A stretch of 61,285 bases of DNA from Streptomyces sp. SA15. Lineage in GTDB: Bacteria; Actinomycetota; Actinomycetes; Streptomycetales; Streptomycetaceae. Position numbers and translations under genes: made by a program. The stretch lies in the NCBI RefSeq assembly GCF_002291145.1, contig NZ_NTGE01000158.1, positions 1-61,285 on the forward strand, in the 5' to 3' direction. Below the pieces are notes generated by a model. The model made no database searches. It saw nothing but the letters and a program-made list of their open reading frames with translations, and was not told where the DNA came from. Shown piece by piece: positions 1-8,050 of the stretch (position 1 is its first letter; each line of letters begins with the position of its first letter).

Positions 1-199
1 CCGCGCGCACCGGGCCGAGGGAGTCCGCGACCGCCCGCGCGATGTCCGCGCCCTGGCTGCCGCACACCACCAGCAGCCGCCGCAGGCCGAGCCGCTCGGC
101 CTCGCCCGCGGTCGCGGAGGTGGCGGCGCCGGGCCGGAAGACGACCCGCGTCGGCCGGGTCTCGTAGGAGAAGTCGAGGAAGCCCTTCGCGTCCTTCAT
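1..199 (-). CDS. maleylacetate reductase / iron-containing alcohol dehydrogenase, N-terminal part
   Basis: Only the first 66 codons are in the window; the gene runs off the left edge. The N-terminus has the maleylacetate reductase pattern: an aromatic F-x-Y segment followed by PTRVVFRPGAA (residues 16-26), then a Rossmann-like strand RRLLVVCGSQGADIA (about 40-54). In that family the enzyme reduces maleylacetate to 3-oxoadipate with NAD(P)H in resorcinol/hydroxyquinol or chloroaromatic degradation, using a metal ion. Its ATG overlaps the TGA of an upstream fragment (ATGA), which suggests translational coupling. The metal-binding half is not visible, so another iron-type alcohol dehydrogenase remains possible. 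Confidence 0.75.
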   Translation of the reverse strand, partial: MKDAKGFLDFSYETRPTRVVFRPGAATSATAGEAERLGLRRLLVVCGSQGADIARAVADSLGPVRA

Positions 200-312
200 G
201 ATCGCTCCAGTACGAGGTCGACGTGTGCGTGCCGGAAGGGGTTGGAGACGCCCGACTCCCGTGCCAGGACAGGGTCGTCGGTCTCGGACCAGCGACGCCA
301 TCGACACCACGG
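196..312 (-). pseudogene. C-terminal remnant of a gene coupled to the maleylacetate reductase
   Basis: Minus-strand frame of about 38 codons, closed upstream by an in-frame TGA at 313-315 and ending in a TGA that overlaps the next gene's ATG. It has no usable start. The last residues read DPVLARESGVSNPFRHAHVD and then LVLERS, which resembles the tail of an intradiol (hydroxyquinol 1,2-) dioxygenase, the usual partner of maleylacetate reductase. That identification is tentative. I interpret it as what is left after a deletion that brought the LacI gene next to this operon. Confidence 0.35.
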
Positions 313-481
313 TCACGGACGAGGCGCTGCGCAGACATCGCCCGTCCCGCGTACCCCGAACGGGCACTCCCAGGCGTCGTGATCCCGACCCGGCCGCAAC
401 GCCGACGGAGCGGCCGCGGCCTGCCTGCCGGCGCCTGCCGGTCACATGGCTCTCGATCGCACCGTCGATGTCCGTCCGGTC

Positions 482-1486
482 TCAGTCCGCGCGCGGCGCC
501 CCCGTCGTCCCCCGGATCTCCAGGGCGGGCGCGGCGAGCTCGACTCGACCCTGTCCCCCGTGTCCCTCGAAGCGGTCGAGGAGGCGGCGGGCTGCGCGGC
601 GGCCGACCTCGTGGCCGGCGTTGTCGACGGTGGTGAGCCACAGGTGGCGCAGCCGGGAGATGCTCGTGTTGTCGTATCCGGTGACGGACAGGTCGTGCGG
701 CACGCGCAGGCCGAGCTCCTCGGCGGCCGACAGCGCGCCGACGGCGGCGATGTCGTTGACGGCGACCAGGGCGGTGGGCCGCTCGGGGCGGCTCAGCAGC
801 CGGACGGCGGTGCGGAAACCGCCCTCCTCCGTCATGTCGCTGGGTTCGACCAGCGCCCGGTCCGCGAGGCCGTGGGCCCGCATGGCCGCCTCGAAGCTGT
901 GCCGGCGCAGCTCGCCGACGGCTCCGTAGCCCGCGAGGTGCGCGATCCGGCGGTGGCCGAGGCCGATCAGGTGCTCGGTGACCAGCCGCGCCCCCTGCTC
1001 GTCGTCGCCCGCCACGACGTCCACGCCGGGCGGCACCACCTCACGGGCGCCCGCGACCACGACCGGTATGCGCTCGGCGACGGCGCCGAGCGCGGCCGGG
1101 TCGGGCAGGGTGCCGACCACGACCAGTCCGTCGACCTGGACGTCCAGGAAGGGCCGGGCGAGGTCCTGGCCGGTACGGCGGTTGAGTCGGGCGTCGCCCA
1201 GCAGCATGTGCAGGCCGTGCTCGTGCAGCGGTCGGTTCAGGCCGTCGAGCAGGTCGACGAACCACGGGTTGCGCAGGTCGTTCAGGAGGACACCGACCGT
1301 GCGGGTGCGCTGCTCGCTGAGGCTGCGCGCGGCGGCGTTGGGCCGGTAGCCGAGTTCGCGCACGGCCCGCAGCACGGCCTCCCGCTTCTCCGGCCGTACC
1401 TGGTCGGAGCCGCGCAGCACCAGCGAGACCAGCGACTTGGAGACGCCGGCCCGCTCGGCCACGTCACGGATCGTCGGCTGCCTCAT
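482..1486 (-). CDS. LacI-family transcriptional regulator
   Basis: 334-aa one-component repressor. The N-terminus has the LacI helix-turn-helix and hinge (TIRDVAERAGVSKSLVSLVL at about residues 4-23, then LGYRPNAAARSL), followed by a periplasmic-binding-protein-like effector domain. I chose the ATG at 1486 because the HTH begins four residues later; the upstream in-frame ATG adds only non-conserved residues. It is divergent from the Gfo/Idh gene at 1595. Two near-identical 12-bp palindromes lie between them (1490-1501, 1572-1583), so it probably represses both itself and that gene. The effector is likely a sugar or cyclitol, judging from the neighbours. Confidence 0.93.
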   Translation of the reverse strand: MRQPTIRDVAERAGVSKSLVSLVLRGSDQVRPEKREAVLRAVRELGYRPNAAARSLSEQRTRTVGVLLNDLRNPWFVDLLDGLNRPLHEHGLHMLLGDARLNRRTGQDLARPFLDVQVDGLVVVGTLPDPAALGAVAERIPVVVAGAREVVPPGVDVVAGDDEQGARLVTEHLIGLGHRRIAHLAGYGAVGELRRHSFEAAMRAHGLADRALVEPSDMTEEGGFRTAVRLLSRPERPTALVAVNDIAAVGALSAAEELGLRVPHDLSVTGYDNTSISRLRHLWLTTVDNAGHEVGRRAARRLLDRFEGHGGQGRVELAAPALEIRGTTGAPRAD

Positions 1487-1489
1487 GGA

Positions 1490-1501
1490 TGGACCGTTCC
1501 A
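1490..1501. promoter_or_regulatory. putative LacI operator 1
   Basis: TGGACCGTTCCA, an imperfect palindrome differing at one base from the perfect site at 1572. It begins 4 bp upstream of the regulator's start codon, so occupancy would block the regulator's own transcription or translation. Confidence 0.55.
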
Positions 1502-1516
1502 TGAGTTCCGGGAACC

Positions 1517-1533
1517 TGTCAAAGGGGTTGACA
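1517..1533. promoter_or_regulatory. divergent -35-like hexamers between LacI gene and Gfo/Idh gene
   Basis: TTGACA occurs on the plus strand at 1528-1533 and on the minus strand at 1517-1522, back to back. Neither has a convincing -10 hexamer at 17-18 bp, so this is a weak promoter call supported mainly by position between two divergent genes and between two operator-like palindromes. Confidence 0.35.
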
Positions 1534-1571
1534 CCGGCAGTGATGCCGATCAGGGTGGCTTGGAAAGGCAA

Positions 1572-1583
1572 TGGACCGGTCCA
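1572..1583. promoter_or_regulatory. putative LacI operator 2
   Basis: TGGACCGGTCCA, a perfect 12-bp palindrome just upstream of the RBS of the Gfo/Idh gene. LacI-family operators are CG-centred palindromes of this kind; this one is centred on CCGG. Confidence 0.6.
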
Positions 1584-1594
1584 AAGAGGGGCTC

Positions 1595-2755
1595 ATGGTG
1601 GATGCGCTCGGTGTCGCCGTCGTCGGTTTCGGCTGGATGGGCCGGGTGCACACCCAGGCGTACGCCCGGGTCGCACACCACTACCCCAAGCTGCCGCTGC
1701 GTCCGAAGCTCGTGACCGTCGCCGAGGAGGTGCCCGGCCGGGCCGAGGAGGCCGCCGCTCAGTTCGGGTTCGCCTCGACGACCCGGGACTGGCGTGAGGT
1801 GGCCGCCGACCCGCGCGTGCGGGCGGTCAGCATCACCGCTCCGAACTTCCTGCACCGGGAGATCGGTGTGGCGATGGCCGAGGCCGGCAAGCACATCTGG
1901 ATCGAGAAGCCGGTCGGTCTGACCCTGGCGGACGCCCGGGCGGTCGCCGACGCGGCCGCCGAGGCGGACGTGCGCAGTGCCGTCGGCTTCAACTACCGCA
2001 ACGCGCCCGCCGTCGAGACGGCCCGCGAGCTGATCGCCTCCGGCCAACTGGGCGCGGTCACCCACGTCCGGATCCGGCTGTTCAGCGACTACGCGGCTCA
2101 TCCGGAGGGCGCCCTGACCTGGCGGTACGAGCGGGAGCGGGGCGGCAGCGGAGTGCTGGGGGATCTCGCCTCGCACGGCGCCGACCTGGCCCGGTACCTG
2201 CTCGGTGACATCGCGTCCCTGACCGCCGACACCGCGATCTTCCTGCCGGAGCGGGCTCGCCCCACAGGCGCCACGGCCGGTCACAGCCTCGCCTCCGGCG
2301 GCGAACTCGGCCCCGTCGAGAACGAGGACTACGTCAACTGCCTGCTGCGCTTCGCCTCCGGCGCGCGGGGCGTCCTGGAGGCCTGCCGGGTGTCGGTCGG
2401 CGAGCAGAACAACTACGGCTTCGAGGTGCACGGCACCAAGGGCGCGGTGTTCTGGGACTTCCGCCGGATGAACGAGCTGCGCGTCAGCCGGGGCACGACG
2501 TACCAGGACCAGCCCGTCAGCACGGTGTACGTCGGTCCGGGCGACGGCGAGTTCGGCGCCTTCCAGCCGGGCGCGGCGAACGCCATGGGCTACGACGACC
2601 TGAAGGTCGTCGAGGCATACCGCTTCCTTCGCTCGATCGCCGAGGACAAGCCCTACGGGGCCACGCTCGCGGACGCCGTGCACAGTGCGGCCGTACTGGA
2701 GGCGATGGTGCGGTCCGCGGAGAGCGGCGCCTGGACCGACGTCACAGTGGCGTAG
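1595..2755 (+). CDS. Gfo/Idh/MocA-family NAD(P)-dependent oxidoreductase
   Basis: 386-aa dehydrogenase. It has an N-terminal Rossmann motif (VAVVGFGWMGRVH, from about residue 7), the family EKP substrate/nicotinamide motif in IWIEKPVGLT, and a C-terminal alpha/beta substrate domain. The family oxidises or reduces hydroxyls of sugars and cyclitols. The start at 1595 has an AGAGGGG ribosome site 5 bp upstream; an earlier in-frame ATG at 1571 lies inside the operator and is unlikely. It is transcribed away from the LacI regulator and is probably its main target. At 386 aa it is longer than the other three Gfo/Idh proteins here (334-340 aa), so it likely acts on a different substrate. Confidence 0.9.
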   Translation: MVDALGVAVVGFGWMGRVHTQAYARVAHHYPKLPLRPKLVTVAEEVPGRAEEAAAQFGFASTTRDWREVAADPRVRAVSITAPNFLHREIGVAMAEAGKHIWIEKPVGLTLADARAVADAAAEADVRSAVGFNYRNAPAVETARELIASGQLGAVTHVRIRLFSDYAAHPEGALTWRYERERGGSGVLGDLASHGADLARYLLGDIASLTADTAIFLPERARPTGATAGHSLASGGELGPVENEDYVNCLLRFASGARGVLEACRVSVGEQNNYGFEVHGTKGAVFWDFRRMNELRVSRGTTYQDQPVSTVYVGPGDGEFGAFQPGAANAMGYDDLKVVEAYRFLRSIAEDKPYGATLADAVHSAAVLEAMVRSAESGAWTDVTVA

Positions 2756-2765
2756 GCATGCGGTG

Positions 2766-3791
2766 TCACAGGGGCGTAGGCATGTTGTAGGGCGTCACCA
2801 CCTGGATCGCGGACGGCTGCGTGGGTCCCGCGGGCGGCAGGGCGCCGTGGGCGCGCATCACGATGTGGCAGGCCTCGCGCATGTCCTGGCGCAGGTCGTG
2901 GTGGAGCACGGCGGACAGGCGGTGTTCGCGCAGCAGCCGGGTGTTGTCGTGGTCCAGGTCGTGGGCGACGAACACCGCGCACTCCCGCCCGGCGTCCTCG
3001 AAGGCGCGCAGAGTGGCGATGTTGCCGCCGCCGATCGAGTAGACCGCGCGGATGTCCGGGTCACGCTTCAGCGCGGCCCGGACGAGGTCGTACTGGGTGG
3101 CGTCCAGGCCCTGGCCCTCGGCGATCTCGACGAGCGTGCGGTCCGGATACCGGGCGCGCATGGCGCTGCGGAAGCCCATCTCGCGCTCCTCCTCGTTGCG
3201 GAAGAATCCGCTGCTGAGGCTGGTGAGCACATTGCCGGGGCGCTCGGCCAGCCACTGGCCCATGAGGTAGGCGGCCGTCGCGCCCGCCGCCCGATTGTCG
3301 ATGCCGACGTAGGCGAGTCGTGCGGTGGAGGGCAGGTCGGTCACCAGCGTCACCACCGGGATGCCCGCCTCGGCGAGCCGGTCGACGGCCGCCGTGACCT
3401 CGGGGACGTCCGGGGCCTTGAGGACCACGCCCTGCGAGCCGCGCCGCGCTATCCGGTCCAGCGTCCTGGTCAGCTCCTGGACCGGCCCGGTCTCCCGGAA
3501 GTGGAAGCGCGAGCGCACGACGGCCGGGTGCAGGGCCGGCATTTCGGCTTCCAGGGCGGCGCGTACGGCGGTGGAGAACCGCTCCGGCGTCTGCATCACG
3601 ATGTCGATCATGAAGGTGCGGCCGACCAGCCGGACCTGGGTGCGCTGCCGGTCCAGGTCGGCGATGGCCTGGTGGACCTCCCGGGCGGTGCTCTCGCGCA
3701 CGCCGCCCCGGCCGTTGAGGACCCGGTCGACGGTGGCCTCGCTCAGGCCCGCCTGACGTGCGATCTCCCGGATCGGGTAGGGATGACCCAC
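2766..3791 (-). CDS. LacI-family transcriptional regulator with sugar-binding domain
   Basis: 341 aa. The N-terminal HTH (PIREIARQAGLSEATVDRVL, residues 5-24) is followed by a type-1 periplasmic-binding effector domain. It converges on the Gfo/Idh gene at 1595 (10 bp between stops) and diverges from the dioxygenase gene at 3950. The 158-bp gap to that gene carries two GAGGGGTTT-type direct repeats near its own start and a triple 24-bp repeat nearer the dioxygenase. It likely controls the 3950-7984 operon; the inducer is unknown. Confidence 0.92.
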   Translation of the reverse strand: MGHPYPIREIARQAGLSEATVDRVLNGRGGVRESTAREVHQAIADLDRQRTQVRLVGRTFMIDIVMQTPERFSTAVRAALEAEMPALHPAVVRSRFHFRETGPVQELTRTLDRIARRGSQGVVLKAPDVPEVTAAVDRLAEAGIPVVTLVTDLPSTARLAYVGIDNRAAGATAAYLMGQWLAERPGNVLTSLSSGFFRNEEEREMGFRSAMRARYPDRTLVEIAEGQGLDATQYDLVRAALKRDPDIRAVYSIGGGNIATLRAFEDAGRECAVFVAHDLDHDNTRLLREHRLSAVLHHDLRQDMREACHIVMRAHGALPPAGPTQPSAIQVVTPYNMPTPL

Positions 3792-3868
3792 GGCAGGCTC
3801 CTTGAGGGGTTTTTGATGGCTCGCTGCTGGTTGTTCGAGGGGTTTGTGCTGACAAGAATGACAGAGCC

Positions 3869-3940
3869 GTGTCGCTCCCCGTGACCGACAAGCGTGTCGC
3901 TCCCCGTGACCGGAAGCGTGTCGCTCCCCGTGACCGAAAG
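3869..3940 (+). repeat. three tandem ~24-bp repeats in the dioxygenase leader
   Basis: GTGTCGCTCCCCGTGACCG begins at 3869, 3894 and 3918, followed each time by a short A/G-rich linker (unit lengths 25, 24 and 23 bp). The array ends 9 bp before the start codon at 3950. The repeats could be read in frame as an N-terminal extension, but they have no homology-like features and the proper RBS lies after them. They may be operator half-sites spaced at about 2.3 helical turns, or a slippage-prone spacer. Confidence 0.85.
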
Positions 3941-3949
3941 AGGACGAGG

Positions 3950-5113
3950 ATGTCCCTCACCGCCGCCCAGCACCCTGCCTGGCTGACCGAGCAGGACTGC
4001 GACCTCGACGTCCTCCGCTCGCTCGTCGAACGCACGACGGACATCACCGCCTACCCGCATGCCTCGACGGTGGAGAGCAACATCCTCGTCTACGACAGCG
4101 AGCGGCTCCGCGCGGCCGGAGCGGGCCGTGACGTGCGGGCCGAACTGGTCCGCGCGCTCACCGACGGCCCCGGCATCGCGGTCTTCCGGGGCGCCTTCCC
4201 GGACACGGCGGTCGACCGGCTCACCAGTGTCTTCGACGCCCTGCTGGCCGAGCAGCGTGCCTCGGGCGCGGACGCGGGCGATCACTTCGCCGCGCCGGGC
4301 GCGAACGACCGGGTGTGGAACGCGCTGGAGAAGGCGGCCCTGTACGACCCCGAGGTCTTCGCCGACTATTACGCCAGCGACGTCCTGGCCCTGGTCTCGG
4401 CCGCCTGGCTGGGCCCCGGCTACCAGGTGACCTCGCAGGTCAACGTGGTCAACCCGGGCGGCGCCGCGCAGACCGCGCACCGCGACTACCACCTGGGGTT
4501 CCTCTCGAACGAGGCGGCGGCCGCCTATCCCGCGCACGTGCACCGCCTCTCCCCCGTGCTCACGCTCCAGGGCGCGGTGGCGCACTGCGACATGCCCGTC
4601 GAGTCCGGCCCGACGCTCTACCTGCCGTACTCGCAGACGTACGAGCCCGGCTACCTGGCCTGGCGGCTGCCGGAGTTCCAGGCGTACTTCAAGGCGCACC
4701 ACGTCCAGCTCCCACTGGCGAAGGGTGACGCCGTCTTCTTCAACCCGGCGGTGTTCCACGCGGCCGGCACCAACCGCACGCTGGACGTGCGGCGCGTCGC
4801 CAATCTGCTCCAGGTGTCCTCGGCCTTCGGGCGCGCGATGGAGACGGTGGACCGTGAGGCGGTGGCGAACGCGGTCTTCCCCGTGCTGCGCAGGCGCCGC
4901 GCCGAGGGCATCGGTGAGGAGTGGCTGGAGCGGGTGATCGCCGCGAGCGCCGAGGGCTACCCGTTCCCCACCAACCTCGACAGCGACCCGCCGGTGGACG
5001 GTCTGGCCCCGCCCTCGCAGGCGGACGTCGTACGGCGGGCGCTGCACGAGGACTGGACCCCGCGGGCGCTGCGGGACGAACTGCGGGCCGGCACCGTACG
5101 GCGCGAGAGCTGA
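3950..5113 (+). CDS. phytanoyl-CoA dioxygenase (PhyH) family protein
   Basis: 387 aa, cytoplasmic. It fits the Fe(II)/2-oxoglutarate dioxygenase jelly-roll: H177-x-D179 (in AQTAHRDYHLGF) and H270 (NPAVFHAAGTNRT) form the 2-His-1-carboxylate triad, with R276 placed to bind 2-oxoglutarate. PhyH enzymes hydroxylate, or oxidatively demethylate, small substrates. The start at 3950 is preceded by AGAGGACGAGG. It is the first gene of an operon with an SDR (15 bp downstream) and two Gfo/Idh dehydrogenases, next to the inositol genes, so it may act on a modified cyclitol or sugar. That substrate is inference. Confidence 0.85.
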   Translation: MSLTAAQHPAWLTEQDCDLDVLRSLVERTTDITAYPHASTVESNILVYDSERLRAAGAGRDVRAELVRALTDGPGIAVFRGAFPDTAVDRLTSVFDALLAEQRASGADAGDHFAAPGANDRVWNALEKAALYDPEVFADYYASDVLALVSAAWLGPGYQVTSQVNVVNPGGAAQTAHRDYHLGFLSNEAAAAYPAHVHRLSPVLTLQGAVAHCDMPVESGPTLYLPYSQTYEPGYLAWRLPEFQAYFKAHHVQLPLAKGDAVFFNPAVFHAAGTNRTLDVRRVANLLQVSSAFGRAMETVDREAVANAVFPVLRRRRAEGIGEEWLERVIAASAEGYPFPTNLDSDPPVDGLAPPSQADVVRRALHEDWTPRALRDELRAGTVRRES

Positions 5114-5128
5114 GAGGGCTGGTATCCC

Positions 5129-5905
5129 ATGGGACTTCTCGACGACAAGGTCGTCCTCGTCAACGGCGGCAGCCAGGGGGTGGGCGCCGCCATCGCCCGG
5201 GCCGCGGTCCGCGAGGGGGCGCAGGTCGCGGTCACCGGGCGGCGCCCGGAGCCGGGCGAGGCGCTGGTGACGGAGCTGGCCGCGGCCGGCGGCAAGGCGA
5301 TGTTCGTACAGGCCGATCTGGCGGACGCGGAGCAGGCCATGGCCGCCGTGGCCGAGGTGATCGACGCGTACGGCCGGATCGACTGCCTGGTCAACTCCGC
5401 CGGGCTGACGTCTCGGGGCACACTGCTCGACACCACGCCCGAGCTGTTCGACCAGCACATCGCGATCAACCTCAAGGCACCGTTCTTCGCCATGCAGGCC
5501 GCGGTCGCGGACATGGTGGCGCGGAAGGCTCCCGGCACGGTCGTCAACATCATCACGTCCTCGGCGCACGGCGGGCAGCCGTTCCTGGCCCCGTACGTCG
5601 CCGCCAAGTCCGGGCTCGTCGGCCTGACCCGCAACGCGGCGCACGCGCACCGCTTCGACCGGGTCCGCATCAACGGTGTGAACATCGGCTGGACGGCGAC
5701 CGAGGGCGAGGACGCCACGCAGAAGACCTTCCACGGCGCGGGGGACGACTGGCGTGAGCAGGCTGCCGCCCAGCTGCCGATGGGCAAGCTGGGCCAGCCG
5801 GACGAGATCGCCGACTTCGTGGTCTTCCTGCTGTCGGACCGGTCCGGCGTGGTCACCGGTTCGGTGATCGACTGGGACCAGAACGTGCTCGGCGGACTCG
5901 ACTGA
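5129..5905 (+). CDS. SDR-family NAD(P)-dependent oxidoreductase
   Basis: 258 aa, classical short-chain dehydrogenase length. It has the cofactor motif GGSQGVG (13-19), NSAG at about 89-92, catalytic S144 or S145 and Y156-x3-K160. The sequence ends in the family's usual C-terminal substrate loop. It follows the dioxygenase by 15 bp with a GAGAGGG ribosome site, so the two are co-transcribed. A dioxygenase followed by an SDR suggests hydroxylation and then oxidation of the new alcohol, or work on the same polyol. The substrate is not known. Confidence 0.9.
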   Translation: MGLLDDKVVLVNGGSQGVGAAIARAAVREGAQVAVTGRRPEPGEALVTELAAAGGKAMFVQADLADAEQAMAAVAEVIDAYGRIDCLVNSAGLTSRGTLLDTTPELFDQHIAINLKAPFFAMQAAVADMVARKAPGTVVNIITSSAHGGQPFLAPYVAAKSGLVGLTRNAAHAHRFDRVRINGVNIGWTATEGEDATQKTFHGAGDDWREQAAAQLPMGKLGQPDEIADFVVFLLSDRSGVVTGSVIDWDQNVLGGLD

Positions 5906-5960
5906 CCTCCTCCCCGCAAAACCCCGCACCCTCCCGCACCCTCCAAGGAGCAACACCCCC

Positions 5961-6965
5961 ATGCGCATCGGAATCCTCGGCCTCGGCCGCATCGGCGCCT
6001 TCCACGCCGAGACCCTCTCCGGACTCGACGTGGTCGAGTCGCTCGTGCTCACCGACCCGTTCGCGGACGCCGCCAAGGCCGCCGCGGAGCGGTTCGGCGG
6101 CGAGGTCGTGGACTCGCCCGAGGCTCTGCTGGCCGCCGACGTGGACGGCATCGTGATCGCGGCCGCCACGGACGCCCACCCCGGACTGATCCTGGCCGGG
6201 GTCGAGGCCGGCATCCCCGTCTTCTGCGAGAAGCCCGTCGCCAAGACCATGGCCGAAGGTGTCGAGGTGCTCAAGGCCGTCGAGGGCAAGGGCGTGCCGA
6301 TCCAGATCGGCTACAACCGCCGCTTCGACGCCGGGTTCGTCGCCGCCCGGGCCGCCGTACAGAGCGGTGAGCTCGGCAAGCTGCACACCGTACGGTCGAC
6401 CACGCTGGACCCGGCGCCGCCGCCCGCCGCGTACATCGCCGCCTCCGGGGGCATCTTCCGGGACTGCTCGGTGCACGACTTCGACATCATCCGCTGGGTG
6501 ACCGGCCGCGAGGTGACCGAGGTGTACGCCGTCGGCGGCAACCGCGGCGCCGACTACATCAAGGAGGCGGGCGACGCCGACACGACCGGCGCGCTCCTCA
6601 CCCTCGACGACGGCACCATCGCGGTGATCTCCAACTCCCGCCACAACGCCCGGGGTTACGACGTCCGCATGGAGATCCACGGCTTCACGGACTCCATCGC
6701 CGTCGGCCTGGAGGACAAGCTGCCGCTGCGCTCCGTGGAGCCCGGCGTGACCTTCCCGGCGGACACCCCGCACGACTTCTTCATGGACCGCTTCACCGAG
6801 GCCTACCGCGCCGAACTCACCGCGTTCACCGAGGTCGTAGCAGGCACCCGGCCCTCCCCGTGCACGATCGAGGACGCCCTGGAGGCCGGCTGGATCGCCG
6901 ATGCGTGCACACTGTCGCTTCAGGAGCACCGCCCCGTGACGATCCAGGAGGTACGACAGGCATGA
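5961..6965 (+). CDS. iolG: inositol 2-dehydrogenase (Gfo/Idh/MocA family)
   Basis: 334 aa. It has the Rossmann motif ILGLGRIGAFHAETL (5-19), E90-K91-P92, and the inositol dehydrogenase active-site pattern D168-x3-H172-D173 (FRDCSVHDFDIIRW). IolG oxidises myo-inositol to scyllo-inosose with NAD+. An AAGGAG site lies 10 bp upstream of the ATG. It is third in the operon starting with the dioxygenase, and its stop overlaps the next start (ATGA). A second IolG-like protein is encoded at 8051, so the two may handle different inositol isomers. Confidence 0.85.
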   Translation: MRIGILGLGRIGAFHAETLSGLDVVESLVLTDPFADAAKAAAERFGGEVVDSPEALLAADVDGIVIAAATDAHPGLILAGVEAGIPVFCEKPVAKTMAEGVEVLKAVEGKGVPIQIGYNRRFDAGFVAARAAVQSGELGKLHTVRSTTLDPAPPPAAYIAASGGIFRDCSVHDFDIIRWVTGREVTEVYAVGGNRGADYIKEAGDADTTGALLTLDDGTIAVISNSRHNARGYDVRMEIHGFTDSIAVGLEDKLPLRSVEPGVTFPADTPHDFFMDRFTEAYRAELTAFTEVVAGTRPSPCTIEDALEAGWIADACTLSLQEHRPVTIQEVRQA

Positions 6966-7984
6966 GCGAACCGGGCCGGGAACCGCTGCGCATAGGAATA
7001 CTGGGCGCGGCACGCATCACCGAACGCGCCCTCGTGGACCCGGCCCGGGCGGTCGGCCACCGCCTCGTCGCGGTGGCCGCCCGCGACCGGTCCCGCGCCG
7101 AGGCCTTCGCGGCGGCGCACGGCGTGGAGCGGGTTGCCGCCTCGTACGCCGATCTGCTCGCCGATCCCGAGGTCGAGGCCGTCTACAACCCGCTCGCCAA
7201 CGGCCTGCACGGGCCGTGGAACCTGGCCGCGCTCGCGGCGGGCAAGCACGTCCTGTCGGAGAAGCCGTCGGCGAGCAACGCCCAGGAGGCCGCCGAGGTG
7301 CGGGAGGCGGCCGCGAAGGCGGGCACCGTCTTCATGGAGGGCTTCCACTACCTCTTCCATCCCGTCACCCGGCGCCTGCACGAGATTCTGGCCTCCGGCG
7401 AACTCGGCGAGTTGCAGCGGGTGGAGGCCCTCGTCGCGATTCCCGCGCCGGAGGACTCCGACCCGCGCTGGTCGCTGCCGCTGGCCGGCGGCGCCCTGAT
7501 GGACCTGGGCTGCTACAGCCTGCACGCGGTACGGATGCTCGCGCCGTGGGCGGGCGGCGCGCCGAAGCTGGTCTCCGCGCGGGGCGCGGAGCGGGCGGGG
7601 GCGCCGGGAGTCGACGAGTGGCTGGACGCCGAGCTGGCGTTCCCGGGCGGGGCCACCGGGTCCGCGCGCTGTCACATGGCATACGGCGAGCTGGAGATGA
7701 GCTGCCGGATCATCGGCTCCCTGGGTGAGGCGAGCGCACCGAACTTCGTGCTGCCGCACCTGGACGACCGGGTCGTGGTGCGTACGGAGCGGGGTGAGCG
7801 GACGGAGCGGCTCGGTACGCGGTCCTCGTACACGTACCAGTTGGAGGCGTTCGCGGACCGGGTGCGCGGTGGCGGCCCGTTGCCGCTGGACGCGGACGAC
7901 GCGCTGGCGACGATGTCGCTGATCGACGACAGCTATCGCGCGGCCGGGTTCGAGCCGCGACCGCGCACGACACTCGCGGGCTGA
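6962..7984 (+). CDS. Gfo/Idh/MocA-family oxidoreductase
   Basis: 340 aa. It has the Rossmann motif RIGILGAARI (10-19) and E100-K101-P102, then a GALMDLGCYSLHAVRML segment typical of the dimeric-dihydrodiol/xylose-dehydrogenase branch rather than of IolG. It overlaps iolG by 4 bp (ATGA), so translation is coupled. It ends the 3950-7984 operon and is followed directly by a strong hairpin terminator. The substrate is uncertain; a sugar or cyclitol is likely. Confidence 0.9.
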   Translation: MSEPGREPLRIGILGAARITERALVDPARAVGHRLVAVAARDRSRAEAFAAAHGVERVAASYADLLADPEVEAVYNPLANGLHGPWNLAALAAGKHVLSEKPSASNAQEAAEVREAAAKAGTVFMEGFHYLFHPVTRRLHEILASGELGELQRVEALVAIPAPEDSDPRWSLPLAGGALMDLGCYSLHAVRMLAPWAGGAPKLVSARGAERAGAPGVDEWLDAELAFPGGATGSARCHMAYGELEMSCRIIGSLGEASAPNFVLPHLDDRVVVRTERGERTERLGTRSSYTYQLEAFADRVRGGGPLPLDADDALATMSLIDDSYRAAGFEPRPRTTLAG

Positions 7985-7999
7985 CGGAAAGGACACGAA

Positions 8000-8025
8000 G
8001 AGGGCCGGGGAGAACCCCGGCCCTC
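8000..8025. terminator. bidirectional intrinsic terminator hairpin
   Basis: GAGGGCCGGGG, AGAA loop, CCCCGGCCCTC: an 11-bp perfect GC-rich stem with a tetraloop. It sits between convergent genes ending at 7984 (+) and 8051 (-). There is no U-tract, which is usual in Streptomyces. Confidence 0.85.
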
Positions 8026-8050
8026 AGCGATGTCACGCCACTGGCTGTCG

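Noticed and set aside
3869..3949. Longer N-terminus of the dioxygenase starting at the repeat array
   Set aside because: It would translate the tandem repeats into a basic repeat peptide with no counterpart in the family; the start at 3950 has a good ribosome site.
3743..6289. 848-codon open frame on the minus strand
   Set aside because: It is antisense to the dioxygenase and SDR genes, rich in Arg/His/Val/Gly as expected from the complementary frame of high-GC genes, and has no recognisable motif or ribosome site.
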